DNA of 64,000 bases, taken from contig NZ_CP062229.1 of assembly GCF_024707545.1 (NCBI RefSeq), positions 5,747,501 to 5,811,500 of the forward strand, read 5' to 3'. This stretch comes from Mesorhizobium onobrychidis (GTDB lineage Bacteria; Pseudomonadota; Alphaproteobacteria; Rhizobiales; Rhizobiaceae). Every line of letters starts with the position of its first letter. Position 1 is the stretch's first letter. The translations under genes and the position numbers were made by a program. Of this stretch, positions 25,959 to 35,809 are shown one piece after another. Below the pieces are notes generated by a model that saw only the letters and a program-made list of their open reading frames with translations, ran no database searches and was not told where the DNA came from.

Positions 25959-27078
25959 TGGAGAGCGAGACCCAATGGCCAGGCCTGTAGTCGACCGGCA
26001 GGAACTTCTCGTGCAGCTCCTTGAAGGTGGCCTCAGCGTCCAGATCGGCGAACAGGTCGGGGTGCAGCCACTTGGCCATCTGCTGGATGGCGACGAACTG
26101 ATAAGGGCTGTTGTAGAACTGGTGCCAGATGGCGTGGATCCGCCCGTTCTCCACCGCCTTGATGCCGGTCAGGGCGGGTCGCTCCGTCAGGCCCTTGAGT
26201 TTCTTCAGTGCTGCCGCCTCGTCCGCGCCGGGACCGACGCCGACCCATTTGCCACCCGGCACATATGCCTCCCAATTACCGCCCGTAACAATCACCTGGT
26301 CGGGATCGCTCGCGATGATCTGTTCGGGATTGAGCGCGCCAAAAGTGCCCGGGATCAGATCCGCCGCGATATTGCGGCCGCCGGCCATCTCGACGAACTT
26401 GCCGAAATTGTCATTACCGAAGCTCATGCAGCAATCGTCGGCATAGCCCCCGGCGCGCTCGACGAAGACGGTCGGGCGCTTTGGATCATTCTTTGCGATA
26501 ACATCGGTGACCCGCGCGATCTGGGCCGCGCGGTAGGCGATGAACTCCTCGGCCCGCTTTTCCTGGCCAAAGAGCTTGCCGATAAGACGCATGCTCGGCT
26601 CAGTGTTGGTGAAGGGATGCTCGCGGAAATCGACATAGACCACCGGAATGCCAACGGCGGCGAGCTTTTCGATATATTGCGCGTCCTCGGTCGCCTGCTT
26701 GGACTCGATGTTCATGATCATCACGTCCGGCTGAAGCGCGATGGCCTGCTCGATGTCGAAGGTGCCGTCCTTGAAACCGCCGAAGGTCGGGATCGTGGCC
26801 ATCGAGGGGAATTTTTCCAGATAGACGGCGTAATTGTCGGGATCAGCCTGGGAGAAATCCTCGCGCCAGCCAACGATTCGCTTGAAGGGGTTGTCGGTAT
26901 CGAGCGCGGCGATCAGGTAGATCTGCCGGCCTTCGCCGAGGATGACGTTCTCGACCGGCGTCTTCACCTCGACCTTGCGGCCGCTAATGTCGGTGACGGT
27001 ATCGGCGCGCACGCCGTGGGTTAACGGCATGGAGGCCGCGAGGGCGACCGCGGCCGCAAATATCGACTTCAAAATCAT
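25948..27078 (-). CDS. Periplasmic metal/siderophore-binding protein (type III PBP)
   Basis: The protein has 376 residues with a signal peptide (start M-I-L-K-S-I-F, Ala-rich core, cleavage near V-R-A-D). The mature part starts D-I-S-G-R-K-V-E-V, as in FepB/BtuF-class proteins, and contains D-V-M-I-M-N and V-Y-V-D-F-R segments of the two-lobe fold. First gene of the importer operon; divergent from a methyltransferase gene across 115 bases. The specific ligand is unknown. Confidence 0.88.
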   Translation of the reverse strand: MILKSIFAAAVALAASMPLTHGVRADTVTDISGRKVEVKTPVENVILGEGRQIYLIAALDTDNPFKRIVGWREDFSQADPDNYAVYLEKFPSMATIPTFGGFKDGTFDIEQAIALQPDVMIMNIESKQATEDAQYIEKLAAVGIPVVYVDFREHPFTNTEPSMRLIGKLFGQEKRAEEFIAYRAAQIARVTDVIAKNDPKRPTVFVERAGGYADDCCMSFGNDNFGKFVEMAGGRNIAADLIPGTFGALNPEQIIASDPDQVIVTGGNWEAYVPGGKWVGVGPGADEAAALKKLKGLTERPALTGIKAVENGRIHAIWHQFYNSPYQFVAIQQMAKWLHPDLFADLDAEATFKELHEKFLPVDYRPGHWVSLSNEQ

Positions 27079-27193
27079 TGTGCTCTCGCAATTCAGTTTA
27101 CCGGCCCGGCTTTAGAAAACATGAATTGTGTAATCAAGAATTATCTTTTAGAGCAATTCCAATGTACCGCTTTTGGGGAGAGCGTTTCGGGCA

Positions 27194-27979
27194 ATGACGG
27201 CTCACGCAAACTATTCGCTGCGCGACGAAATTCGGGACTATTGGTCCGAGCGCGCCGAGACGTTCGACCTGCAGGTCGGCCACGAGATTTTTTCCGAGCG
27301 CGAGCGCGCTGCCTGGCATGCGCTCATAACCAAGCACCTTGGGCCTGGCGCCGGGCGGGCGTCTCTGGATCTCGCCTGTGGGACAGGCGTTATTTCGCAT
27401 CTGATGCACGATCTAGGCTTTGTGGTGACAGGCCTCGATTGGTCGGAAGCCATGCTCGCCAAGGCGCGCGCCAAGGCACAAAAACGCGGCGCCGATATCC
27501 GCTTCATCGTGAGGGATGCTGAACGGACGCTCGAGGACAAGGCGAGCTACGATGTCATCGTCACCCGTCACCTGGTCTGGACGTTGGTGGATCCGAAGAC
27601 GGCCTTTGCCGAATGGTTCTCGCTGCTGAAGCCCGGCGGCAAGCTGCTGGTCATCGACGGCGATTTTGTCAGCCGCAACTGGGCGATGAGTTTGCGGGAA
27701 GTTTGGGAGAAGCTCACGGCCGGCAAGTCCCGGGTCTTGGACAGTGACGCCTCCATGGCCAGACGCCACCAGAGCATTCTTGCTCGTGTCTATTTCTCGG
27801 GCGGCGCACGGGCGGAAGAGATAGCGCGCTTGCTGGCCGAAGCCGGGTTGGAGCAGCCTGTCGTCGACTGGAAACTGGGAGCGATCCATCGCGCTCAGGC
27901 TCGACAGATGAGTTGGCCCAAGGCGCTCGAACGCGCCACTCAACATCGCTTCGCGATCTGCGCGACAAAGCCGCAGTAA
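27194..27979 (+). CDS. Class I SAM-dependent methyltransferase
   Basis: The protein has 261 residues from ATG 27194; an in-frame TTG at 27173 is an alternative. The SAM site motif L-D-L-A-C-G-T-G-V-I-S is followed by G-L-D-W-S-E-A-M-L and later L-K-P-G-G-K-L-L-V. A C-terminal region specific to a subfamily might recognise the substrate. It is divergent from the FecCD-type importer and shares its promoter region, which suggests co-regulation, perhaps in modifying an imported metallophore or metalloid. No direct evidence for the substrate. Confidence 0.85.
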   Translation: MTAHANYSLRDEIRDYWSERAETFDLQVGHEIFSERERAAWHALITKHLGPGAGRASLDLACGTGVISHLMHDLGFVVTGLDWSEAMLAKARAKAQKRGADIRFIVRDAERTLEDKASYDVIVTRHLVWTLVDPKTAFAEWFSLLKPGGKLLVIDGDFVSRNWAMSLREVWEKLTAGKSRVLDSDASMARRHQSILARVYFSGGARAEEIARLLAEAGLEQPVVDWKLGAIHRAQARQMSWPKALERATQHRFAICATKPQ

Positions 27980-28078
27980 ACTCCTCGGCGCTGCCGGCAT
28001 CGGTCGCTTCATGGGGCACGCGACGGCACGACAGCGAGTAGCTGCCGGTCTGCGTCAGCTCAGATGCGCCACCGCGGA

Positions 28079-29734
28079 TTATTTCTCCTGGCTGGCGTCC
28101 TGCAAGATCATTTCCGATGCCTTCTCCGCGATCATGACCACTGGAGAGTTGGTGTTGCCGGAAACGATCGTCGGCATAATCGAAGCGTCGACGACGCGCA
28201 GGCCAGAAATGCCGTGCACCCGCAGCCGGCCGTCGACCACCGCCATCGAGCCTGCGCCCATCTTGCAGGTGCCGACCGGGTGAAAAATCGTAGTGCCGAT
28301 ATCGCCGGCCTTGCGGACGAGATCTTCGTCGCTTTCAAATTGTGCACCGGGCAGTATTTCCTCAGGCGCGAAACGGGCAACGGCGCGTGCCTTCATCAAG
28401 CGGCGGACGTGGCGGAGCGATGCTACAGCCACGGTCCTGTCTCCCTCGGTAGACAAATAGTTCGGCCGGATCTTCGGGGCCGTCTGCGGATCGGGCGCCC
28501 CTATGTGGACGGTGCCGCGGCTTTCCGGTCTGAGGTTGCAGACCGAAACCGTGACCGCGGGGAAGCGATGCAGCGGCTCGCCCAGCCGGTCAGTGCTCAA
28601 CGGCTGGACATGGTATTCGAGATCGGGCGTCTCCAGGCGTGGGTCGCTTCTGGCGAAGATACCTAATTGGCTCGGCGCCATCGATAGCGGTCCGCTGCGA
28701 CGGATGGCGTATTCGACGCCCATGGCCGCGCGGCTGAACAGATTGTGGTAGCGCTGGTTTAGCGTCGAGGCATTGGCGACCTTGAAGACCGTGCGGATTT
28801 GCAAATGATCCTGCAGGTTCTCGCCGACGCCTACCAACGCGTGGCGAACCGGGATTCCTGCTGCGCCAAGCACGTCCGGTCGGCCGACGCCGGAAAGCTC
28901 GAGCAGCTTCGGCGAATTGATCGCGCCGGCGGCAAGTATCGTCTCGCCCGCCAGCGCACGATGCAACTGGCCGCCCATGCGGAAGACAACGCCGGTGACG
29001 CAAGCTCCGTCGAAATTTAGGTTCTCGGTCTCGGCGCCGGTCACGACGCGCAAATTCGGGCGCCGGAGCACGCCCCGTAGGAACGCTTTCGAGGTATTCC
29101 AGCGCACGCCCTTCTTCTGGTTGACCTCGAAATAGCCCGACCCCTCGTTGGTCCCGCCGTTGAAATCCTCCGTCCGGGGGATGCCGAGTTCCTCGGCAGC
29201 ATCGCGGAACGCATCCAGGATCGGCCAGTACAGGCGCTGGCGCTCGACGCGCCATTCGCCACCGGCGCCATGAAGGTCGTTCGCGCCACCAAAATGGTCC
29301 TCGGACTTGCGGAAATATGGAAGCACGTCATCCCAGCCCCAACCGAGATTTCCGGCTTGCCGCCAGCCATCATAGTCGGCCGCCTGGCCGCGCATGTAGA
29401 TCATGCCGTTGATCGATGAGCAGCCGCCCAGAAGCTTGCCGCGCGGATAGTCGAGCGCACGACCGTTCAGCCCGGGCTCCGGCTCGGTCTTCATCAGCCA
29501 ATCGGTGCGCGGGTTGCCCATGCAGTAGAGATAGCCGATGGGAATGTTGACCCAGTGATAGCGGTCGCTGCCGCCGGCTTCCAGAAGCAGCACGCGCATG
29601 GCTGGATTGGCCGACAGTCTGTTGGCCAGCACGCAGCCGGCCGAACCTGCGCCGACGATGATGAAGTCGTATCGTCCAAAATCGGCAGCGGTCTGTGTCA
29701 ATTGGACGTCCGTTCGCTTGCCATCCTGTCCCAT
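28079..29734 (-). CDS. GMC-family FAD oxidoreductase (choline dehydrogenase-like)
   Basis: The protein has 551 residues. It has FAD-binding motif [14 protein letters not shown] near residue 29, the GMC block [14 protein letters not shown], and the C-terminal H-P-V-G-T-C-K-M-G plus V-V-D-A-S-I-M-P active-site region. GMC enzymes oxidise alcohols, polyols or sugars. The start at 29734 overlaps the kinase stop by 37 bases. Last gene of a nine-gene catabolic operon, so it probably oxidises the imported polyol/sugar or a side product. Confidence 0.9.
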   Translation of the reverse strand: MGQDGKRTDVQLTQTAADFGRYDFIIVGAGSAGCVLANRLSANPAMRVLLLEAGGSDRYHWVNIPIGYLYCMGNPRTDWLMKTEPEPGLNGRALDYPRGKLLGGCSSINGMIYMRGQAADYDGWRQAGNLGWGWDDVLPYFRKSEDHFGGANDLHGAGGEWRVERQRLYWPILDAFRDAAEELGIPRTEDFNGGTNEGSGYFEVNQKKGVRWNTSKAFLRGVLRRPNLRVVTGAETENLNFDGACVTGVVFRMGGQLHRALAGETILAAGAINSPKLLELSGVGRPDVLGAAGIPVRHALVGVGENLQDHLQIRTVFKVANASTLNQRYHNLFSRAAMGVEYAIRRSGPLSMAPSQLGIFARSDPRLETPDLEYHVQPLSTDRLGEPLHRFPAVTVSVCNLRPESRGTVHIGAPDPQTAPKIRPNYLSTEGDRTVAVASLRHVRRLMKARAVARFAPEEILPGAQFESDEDLVRKAGDIGTTIFHPVGTCKMGAGSMAVVDGRLRVHGISGLRVVDASIMPTIVSGNTNSPVVMIAEKASEMILQDASQEK

Positions 29735-31212
29735 AGCGGACCCATGGCCTGGTTGATCTCGCCATACAGACGATAACGCTGCTCATAGGCCGGTGCGATC
29801 TCGCTATTGGGCTGGTAGCAGCGGTCGGGCGCGGTCATCGCGGCCGCGCCTGCAGAGAAGTCGGCGAACAGGCCGACGCCTGTGCCGGCTGCAATTGCAG
29901 CTCCCAGCGCCCCCGTCTCGCGGCTGCGCGCCACGGTCACCGGCACGTCCAGCACATCCGCAAATATCTGCGGCCAGATGGCACTGCGCGAGCCGCCGCC
30001 CGAAAGAACCGCCTGGCTGACAGTCGCTCCCGCTCGGCGCAGCGTCTCGACATGCCGCCGGTGTTCGAAGACGACGCCCTCGAACAGTGCGCGCAGCATA
30101 TGCGCCCGCGTATGCCAGCCGGCGATGCCGTAGAAACCTGCACGCGCCTTGCCATTCTGCTGCGAGCCGTAAAGGAAGGGGTGGTAGATCGGCATGTCTC
30201 CCAGGGGATCGACGGAAGCAACAAGCTCGCTGCAGATTTCGAATGGCGATGCGCCTGCCGGCGACGCATGCTCGAAGAACTCACGGACGATCCATTCGAG
30301 ATTTGCGGCCGAAGTGGCGCTCGATTCGATGGCGAGGTAGCGCACCGGATCGAACGTCGACAGCATGAAGATCGACGGATCGCGGATCGGCTCTTCGGTG
30401 ATGACCTGGTTGATGCTCCAGGTGCCGGCAATGATCGAGGCGGCGCCGGTGCTGGTGACGCCCGAACCGATGGCGCTGGCGACGACGTCGAACAGGCCCG
30501 CCACCACAGGCGTGCCCGCCCGAAGGCCGGTGGCAGCGGCGACATCGCGCGCGATACGGCCGGCGATGTCGGAAGCCTCCAGCACGTTCGGCAGCAGTTC
30601 CATGCAATCGTCGAGACCATAGGCGGCCAGCAACTCACGCTTGTAGCGTCGGCCGGGCATGTGCAAAAGCCCGCAGCCCGACATATCCGAGGTCTCGGTC
30701 GAGCGCGCGCCGGTGAGGCGGTTGACGATAAAATCCTTGCACAGAAAGACGGTGCCAATTCGGGTAAAAAGTGCCGGATCATGGCGCTTGAGCCACGCCA
30801 GCAGAGTCGGCGTCTGCGCCGCCCAGGGCCGTTGCAGGCAGTGGATATAGGTCCGGTCGCCAACGCCTGCGGCCGCCCATTCGCTGACGATGCCGATGCC
30901 GCGCGTGTCGAGCGACTGGATGCCGAGCAGCGGGTCACCGCCGCGGTCCAGTGCGTAGAGCCCGTTGCCGTGGCCGGCGCAGCCGATCGCCGCGATGTCG
31001 CGGGGGTCGATGCCCGACTGGTCGAGGCACTGTCGGATGACCTCGACGGCGTTGCGCCATAATTCGCCGAGGTCCCGCTCGACATGGCCGGGCTTTGGCA
31101 TGCAGGAGCGGCCGTCCCGGGCGGCGAGCGCGAGTTCGCGACCTGCGGTGTCGAAGATGATGGCCTTGATGACGGTATTGCCCGCATCAAGACCCAGAAT
31201 GTATTGCTGCAT
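29698..31212 (-). CDS. FGGY-family carbohydrate kinase
   Basis: The protein has 504 residues from ATG 31212, preceded by GGGAGGAG. The N-terminal phosphate loop L-D-A-G-N-T-V-I-K, the G-H-G-N-G-L-Y region and the C-terminal L-S-G-G-G-S-R-S motif are FGGY signatures. Sequence flavour is closest to the L-xylulose/erythritol kinase branch as I remember it. It would phosphorylate the imported polyol or ketose; LsrK, an AI-2 kinase, is in the same superfamily. It lies between the aldolase and the GMC gene. Confidence 0.88.
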   Translation of the reverse strand: MQQYILGLDAGNTVIKAIIFDTAGRELALAARDGRSCMPKPGHVERDLGELWRNAVEVIRQCLDQSGIDPRDIAAIGCAGHGNGLYALDRGGDPLLGIQSLDTRGIGIVSEWAAAGVGDRTYIHCLQRPWAAQTPTLLAWLKRHDPALFTRIGTVFLCKDFIVNRLTGARSTETSDMSGCGLLHMPGRRYKRELLAAYGLDDCMELLPNVLEASDIAGRIARDVAAATGLRAGTPVVAGLFDVVASAIGSGVTSTGAASIIAGTWSINQVITEEPIRDPSIFMLSTFDPVRYLAIESSATSAANLEWIVREFFEHASPAGASPFEICSELVASVDPLGDMPIYHPFLYGSQQNGKARAGFYGIAGWHTRAHMLRALFEGVVFEHRRHVETLRRAGATVSQAVLSGGGSRSAIWPQIFADVLDVPVTVARSRETGALGAAIAAGTGVGLFADFSAGAAAMTAPDRCYQPNSEIAPAYEQRYRLYGEINQAMGPLWDRMASERTSN

Positions 31213-31237
31213 TGAAGCTCCTCCCAAGCTGCAAAGA

Positions 31238-32080
31238 TTATTCTTGTTGGTAGAGCTCCCAGGCCGCCGCGCCGTCCGCATTCTCATGGATGATCGCCAT
31301 CAATCCTCTCACGACGGCACGAGGGTTGGAATGCTGGTATATGTTGCGGCCATAGACCATGCCTGCCGCGCCTTGTGCCATCAGCGCCGCCGACTTGTCG
31401 AAGACTGCGCGCAAATCCTCCCTGCCCCCGCCGCGCACCAGGACAGGACAGCGCGCCGCCGCCACCACCCGGTGGAAGTCGTTCGGATCGGTGGTCGGGT
31501 CCGCCTTGATGATGTCGGCGCCCATCTCGCTTGCGAGCCGGGTCAGGGTGACGATCTTTTCGGGGTCGCCGTCGACCATGTAGCCTCCGCGCTCCGAGTT
31601 GGGCAGCATCGCCAGCGGCTCGATCATCAGCGGCAGGCCGTATCTTTCGCAGTCGGCGCGAACGCGGGCAATGTTGTGGACGCATTGCCGGAACAGGTCC
31701 GGCTCATCGGGCAGCATGAATAGGTTGACGACCACGCAGGCCGCGTCCATTTCCAGCGCGCCGATCAGTGGCTCGGCTTCATTCTGCAGGATGGCCCACA
31801 TCGAGCGGTGGCGGGTTTTGTTATATGGATTGCCCATGTCTATGCGCATGACCAACGCCGGCTTGTCCTTGCCAGGCAAGGACTGCAGCAGATCGGCCTG
31901 GCCATAATTCATCTGAATGGCGTCCGGTCCCGCGGCAACCAGCTGGGCGACGACGCCGGCCATATCCTCGAGCCCTTCCAGAAACGACGGCTCATTGCAC
32001 ACGCCATGGTCGATTGCGACGTCGAGACAGCGCGCCCGACCGAACAACCGGTTCATGCGGACTTTCTTGTTGATGCCCAT
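31238..32080 (-). CDS. Class I aldolase of the FbaB/DhnA/LsrF group
   Basis: This is a TIM-barrel aldolase of 280 residues. C-L-D-V-A-I-D-H-G-V near residue 18 and the Schiff-base lysine in A-D-I-I-K-A-D-P-T are characteristic, followed by V-L-V-R-G-G-G and G-M-V-Y-G-R-N-I-Y-Q phosphate-site motifs. Homologues include fructose-bisphosphate aldolase FbaB and the thiolase LsrF of AI-2 breakdown. Its start overlaps the GlpD-like gene end by 28 bases. It is expected to split the phosphorylated keto product of the upstream kinase/dehydrogenase steps. Confidence 0.85.
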   Translation of the reverse strand: MGINKKVRMNRLFGRARCLDVAIDHGVCNEPSFLEGLEDMAGVVAQLVAAGPDAIQMNYGQADLLQSLPGKDKPALVMRIDMGNPYNKTRHRSMWAILQNEAEPLIGALEMDAACVVVNLFMLPDEPDLFRQCVHNIARVRADCERYGLPLMIEPLAMLPNSERGGYMVDGDPEKIVTLTRLASEMGADIIKADPTTDPNDFHRVVAAARCPVLVRGGGREDLRAVFDKSAALMAQGAAGMVYGRNIYQHSNPRAVVRGLMAIIHENADGAAAWELYQQE

Positions 32081-33789
32081 TCGGCGCTCCTTCCTTCGTC
32101 TTTTTGGGATAGCTGGTCGAGATCGACGCCGTGCTGGCGTTGCAACAGGGCGAGGAAATCGGTGCGCTCGAATGCCTTGCGCGCAGCGTCCCAGTTCTTT
32201 TCGACAGCGAGAATATCGAGAACCGCATCGAGAAGGCCGGAAGAGAGAGCGCCGGTGATGGCGATTGTCGTGCGGCGAAGCAGCAGGTCCTCCAGCCGTT
32301 CGACATATTCATTGGCGATGAGATATTGGATCTCCCGGGCCGAGTAGTCGTTGCCGGGCAAGAGCTCGTCATGTCCCGCTGCCATATGAGCGGCGACGGC
32401 ATCCGCCGCGGTACCGTAGCGCTCGAGGAGGCTCCGCATGCGGTCAAGCGACAGGCCGTGTGCGGCCGCGCGTTCTGCGCACCATTTTGCCGGGGCAATG
32501 GGAAAATGCCGGCCGCCGCCGATCGGCATGTTTTGGGTGCCGACGATGCGCTGTCGGCACAATCGCTCGAGCACGATATTCGCTGCCAGTTCGCCGAACG
32601 AGCGGAAGGTTGTCCATTTTCCGCCGATCATGCAGAGCGTCGGCGGCACTATGCCGGCGCCCTCGATGAGCTCGCAGAAATGATCGCGGGGAATGCGCCC
32701 GGTAAAACTGTCTTGGCTTATCGGTAGCGGCCTCACCCCGGTGAACTGAAAGACGATGTTGGTATCGGCGATCTCGATCCCGGGAAACACGAAGGACAGG
32801 GACTGCCGGATGTATTGCCGCTCGTCATCCATGCAGCGTGCCTGATCGGGATCGTCGACACGGATATCCGTCGAGCCGACCAGCACGTTGCCGAGATAGG
32901 GGAACAGGATGCAAATCCGGCCGTCCTCGTTCTCATAGTAGATCATGTGACCGTCGAGCGCTTCATGAAGCTCGCGATTGTCGACGATCAGATGCGAACC
33001 TTTGGTGCCGCCCATAAGCTTCGGCGCTACGGCTCCGATCGCCGAATTGGTCAGGTCGATCCAGCCGCCGGTGGCGTTGACCACGAGCCGCGGCTTCACA
33101 GCCACGGTTTCGCCAGACAGTCCGTCGTTAAGCACCAGGCTCGCGTCATCGAGCGATACGCGTGCATAGTTGAGCGCCCGAGCGGACGGTTTTTGGTTCA
33201 TGGTGTCACGCAGCATCTCGGTCCCCAGCCGCTCGGGGTGGCTGACCCAGGCATCATAGTATGTCGCAGAATTGCGAATAGCAGGATTGATTGCAGGCCA
33301 GAACTTGAGTGTTTCGGCGCGGCTCCTGAATTTGTGCGTCGGGACGATACGCCGTGCGGCGGTGAATAAGTCATACATCGCCAAGCCGGTCTTGATGACC
33401 AATGCGCCGCGCCGACCCGGACGACGGCTTAGCCCAAGGAAGCGGAATGCGCCATTTGCTATGCCTGAGAACAGGTCGAAGATAGGCACCGTGGTTGGCA
33501 GTGGCGCAACGTAATGCGGCGCGTTCTTCAACAGCCGATCGCGTTCGAGCAGAGATTCGCGGACCAGCTTGAACTCGCCGTTTTCAAGATAGCGCAAGCC
33601 GCCATGTACCATGCGCGAGAGGGCTGCGCTGGCGCCGGAACAATAATCGCCCTTTTCCGCGAGCAGCACATCGACGCCCTGCAAAGCGAGGTCGCGAAAC
33701 ACGCTGATGCCGTTAATGCCGCCGCCTATGACGAGGACGTCAACATCGGGGTTCTCGCGCAAGCCGGCGATCGTCTGGATGCGATTCAT
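32053..33789 (-). CDS. GlpD-like FAD-dependent polyol-phosphate dehydrogenase
   Basis: The protein has 578 residues, somewhat longer than E. coli GlpD. The FAD fold G-G-G-I-N-G-I is at 22-28, followed by Y-C-S-G-A-S-A-A-L-S-R-M-V-H-G-G-L-R-Y, the typical GlpD block. The C-terminal region is the helical GlpD cap. In erythritol catabolism EryB is a GlpD relative that oxidises erythritol phosphate; with the FGGY kinase and SorC-type regulator of this operon a similar polyol-phosphate role is inferred. Plain glycerol-3-phosphate dehydrogenase remains possible. Confidence 0.85.
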   Translation of the reverse strand: MNRIQTIAGLRENPDVDVLVIGGGINGISVFRDLALQGVDVLLAEKGDYCSGASAALSRMVHGGLRYLENGEFKLVRESLLERDRLLKNAPHYVAPLPTTVPIFDLFSGIANGAFRFLGLSRRPGRRGALVIKTGLAMYDLFTAARRIVPTHKFRSRAETLKFWPAINPAIRNSATYYDAWVSHPERLGTEMLRDTMNQKPSARALNYARVSLDDASLVLNDGLSGETVAVKPRLVVNATGGWIDLTNSAIGAVAPKLMGGTKGSHLIVDNRELHEALDGHMIYYENEDGRICILFPYLGNVLVGSTDIRVDDPDQARCMDDERQYIRQSLSFVFPGIEIADTNIVFQFTGVRPLPISQDSFTGRIPRDHFCELIEGAGIVPPTLCMIGGKWTTFRSFGELAANIVLERLCRQRIVGTQNMPIGGGRHFPIAPAKWCAERAAAHGLSLDRMRSLLERYGTAADAVAAHMAAGHDELLPGNDYSAREIQYLIANEYVERLEDLLLRRTTIAITGALSSGLLDAVLDILAVEKNWDAARKAFERTDFLALLQRQHGVDLDQLSQKDEGRSAEWASTRKSA

Positions 33790-33807
33790 CTCAAGATACG
33801 CTTTCGA

Positions 33808-34803
33808 TCACGCATCTATCGCTACGAGATGCCCGGCCACCGCCGCATCGACCGCCGTCAGTTCCGCTGCGCTCAGCGAAATCTCCCCTGCCCTGGCGTT
33901 GTCGAGCGCCTGCGTTGCGTTTCGCGCTCCACACAACGCGAAGGTGATGCCGGGCTGCGCCAGCGTCCAGGCGATGACGATCTGCGCCATGCTTGCCTGG
34001 TGGACCTCTGCGACCGGGGCCAGGGCATGCTTCAGAGCGGCTACCTTGCGCCGGTTGGCCTGAGAGAAGCGCGGGTTGTCTTTGCGCTGGTCGTCACCGC
34101 TGAACTCACGCGCCGGATCGATCGCGCCCGAAAGCAGGCCGAGTGCAAGCGACGAGTAACTGAGCGTAGCGACCTGATGCCGGCGCGCGATCGGCAGCAA
34201 TGTCTGCTCAATCTCGCGATCCAGCATCGAATATCTTTCCTGGATCGCGTCGAGCTGGCCAGCGGTCACGTAGTGCTGCAGCTCGGCGGCGTTAAGATTG
34301 CTTGCGCCGATGGCGCGGATCTTGCCAGCCGACTTGAGGCGTTCGAGCGCTTGCATTGTTTCGGCAATGGGGGTCGTCGGGTCCTGCCAATGGGTGATGT
34401 AGAGATCGATATAATCGGTGCCGAGCCGCCGCAGGCTCTGTTCCACTTCATAAGCAATGCCGTCGGCGCCGAGATATCGGTTCACCGGCGTTCCATCCTG
34501 ATCGAAGAAGTGATTGCCCTTTTTCGAATGCCAGTTCAGGCCACATTTGGTGGCGATGACCGCGCGGTCGCGCCGGCCCTTGAGGGCCTTGCCGACGATC
34601 TCCTCGCTGCGGCCGAGACCGTAAGCCGGCGCGGTGTCGATCAGCGAGACGCCGGCATCGATGGACGCCTGGATCGCAGCGATCGATTCTGCTTCATCCG
34701 TGCCACCCCACATCCAGCCGCCGATGGCCCAGGTGCCGAGTCCCACCGCCGAAGCGACAACGCCGGACTTGCCGATTGAGCGGGTGATTTGTCGAGAATT
34801 CAT
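33808..34803 (-). CDS. Aldo/keto reductase
   Basis: The protein has 331 residues. The AKR tetrad is visible: Asp in L-I-D-T-A-P-A-Y, Tyr in A-P-A-Y-G-L-G, Lys in I-A-T-K-C-G and His in Y-I-T-H-W-Q-D-P. The C-terminal NADPH-binding loop is present. It overlaps the regulator stop as ATGA and precedes the GlpD-like gene by 18 bases. It would reduce or oxidise a sugar/keto intermediate of the operon's pathway. Confidence 0.9.
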   Translation of the reverse strand: MNSRQITRSIGKSGVVASAVGLGTWAIGGWMWGGTDEAESIAAIQASIDAGVSLIDTAPAYGLGRSEEIVGKALKGRRDRAVIATKCGLNWHSKKGNHFFDQDGTPVNRYLGADGIAYEVEQSLRRLGTDYIDLYITHWQDPTTPIAETMQALERLKSAGKIRAIGASNLNAAELQHYVTAGQLDAIQERYSMLDREIEQTLLPIARRHQVATLSYSSLALGLLSGAIDPAREFSGDDQRKDNPRFSQANRRKVAALKHALAPVAEVHQASMAQIVIAWTLAQPGITFALCGARNATQALDNARAGEISLSAAELTAVDAAVAGHLVAIDA

Positions 34804-35780
34804 GCTGCATTTCCTTCGGCGAGCTCGAGGATCTTCAGGCCGGTGGTTTCGTCGGTGACGAGAGTGTCGAGGTGAGAGCCGCGCATGGCACTGAGGATCG
34901 GGACCACCTTGCTTGCGCCGCTGGCGACCCCTATCGACTGCGGAATGGTCGCGAATTCCTCGAGCGTCAGCGAAACCAGTGAGTGGTTGAGGCGGTAGTC
35001 GGCGAGCTTGCCGTTGCTGTCTATGAGATGCGCGAGCAGCTCGCCCGCCGCGCCCGAGCGTTCGATGGCCAGCCGGTCGGCGCTCGAGGACGGATGCAGA
35101 TCGTAGTAGCTCGAATCGTCGGTCAGGATGGAGCCGATGCCGACGACCGCAAGCGTTGCTTCCCGCGCCTTGCTGAAGACATCCGAAACCGCCCGCACGC
35201 CCATCAGCATGTCGCGTTGGGCCGGGCTGTCGGCAAACAGCGGCGCGTGAACCTGATAGGCGCGCCCGCCGAGTTTGTCGGCCATCAGAGACGCGACATG
35301 ATTGACGTCGGTGTAATGCTTGCCCTGGACAAGGCCGGTCGCGGGAACGACCTCGACGTCGTAGCTGCGGCTCGGCTTGAGGCCGGCGACGACGGCACTC
35401 ACCCCCTTGCCCCCGGTGATGGAAATCGTGTCGCCGTCCTTGATCGTCTCGAGCACCAGCCTGGCTGCGGCCTCACCGACGCGCTGAAGCGCAGTCTGCG
35501 GATTGTCCGAAACGGAAGGGACGACGACGGCCCTTTGGAGTCCACCTATCGCGACAAGTCGCGCCTCGATGTCGACCAGTTGCTCGACCGGCGACTTGAT
35601 CTTGATCTCGACAAGCCCGAGTTGATGACCGCGTTTGATCAGCCGGTTGACGGTCGCATGCGAGATGCCGAGCTCTTTGGCGATTTCCGCTTGCGTCTTG
35701 GCTTCCATGTAATGAAGCACAAGCGCCTGATACATCTGGCGGACGATCGTGACGTCGTCCCGCGAATTGGTTGGTGACAT
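34800..35780 (-). CDS. SorC/DeoR-family sugar-responsive regulator
   Basis: The protein has 326 residues: N-terminal HTH with T-Q-A-E-I-A-K-E-L-G-I-S-H-A-T-V-N-R-L near residues 31-49, then a SorC-type phosphosugar-binding domain with T-I-S-I-T-G-G-K-G. EryD (erythritol) and LsrR (AI-2) are in this family and respond to phosphorylated ligands made by their operon's kinase. It lies mid-operon, after the importer and before the enzymes, with a 4-base overlap to the reductase. Confidence 0.88.
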   Translation of the reverse strand: MSPTNSRDDVTIVRQMYQALVLHYMEAKTQAEIAKELGISHATVNRLIKRGHQLGLVEIKIKSPVEQLVDIEARLVAIGGLQRAVVVPSVSDNPQTALQRVGEAAARLVLETIKDGDTISITGGKGVSAVVAGLKPSRSYDVEVVPATGLVQGKHYTDVNHVASLMADKLGGRAYQVHAPLFADSPAQRDMLMGVRAVSDVFSKAREATLAVVGIGSILTDDSSYYDLHPSSSADRLAIERSGAAGELLAHLIDSNGKLADYRLNHSLVSLTLEEFATIPQSIGVASGASKVVPILSAMRGSHLDTLVTDETTGLKILELAEGNAA

Positions 35781-35809
35781 GATGGATGCTCAACTCTCGG
35801 CGCTGCTGC

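Noticed and set aside
27079..27193. TTTAGAA near the iron-importer promoter as an Irr (ICE) site
   Set aside because: Only one half of the TTTAGAA-N3-TTCTAAA pattern is present; not enough to call iron control.
27150..27193. GAGCAATTCCA / GAGCGTTTC motifs as a RIME-like rhizobial repeat
   Set aside because: Resembles common rhizobial intergenic words but is too short and has no second copy in the window to prove a repeat.
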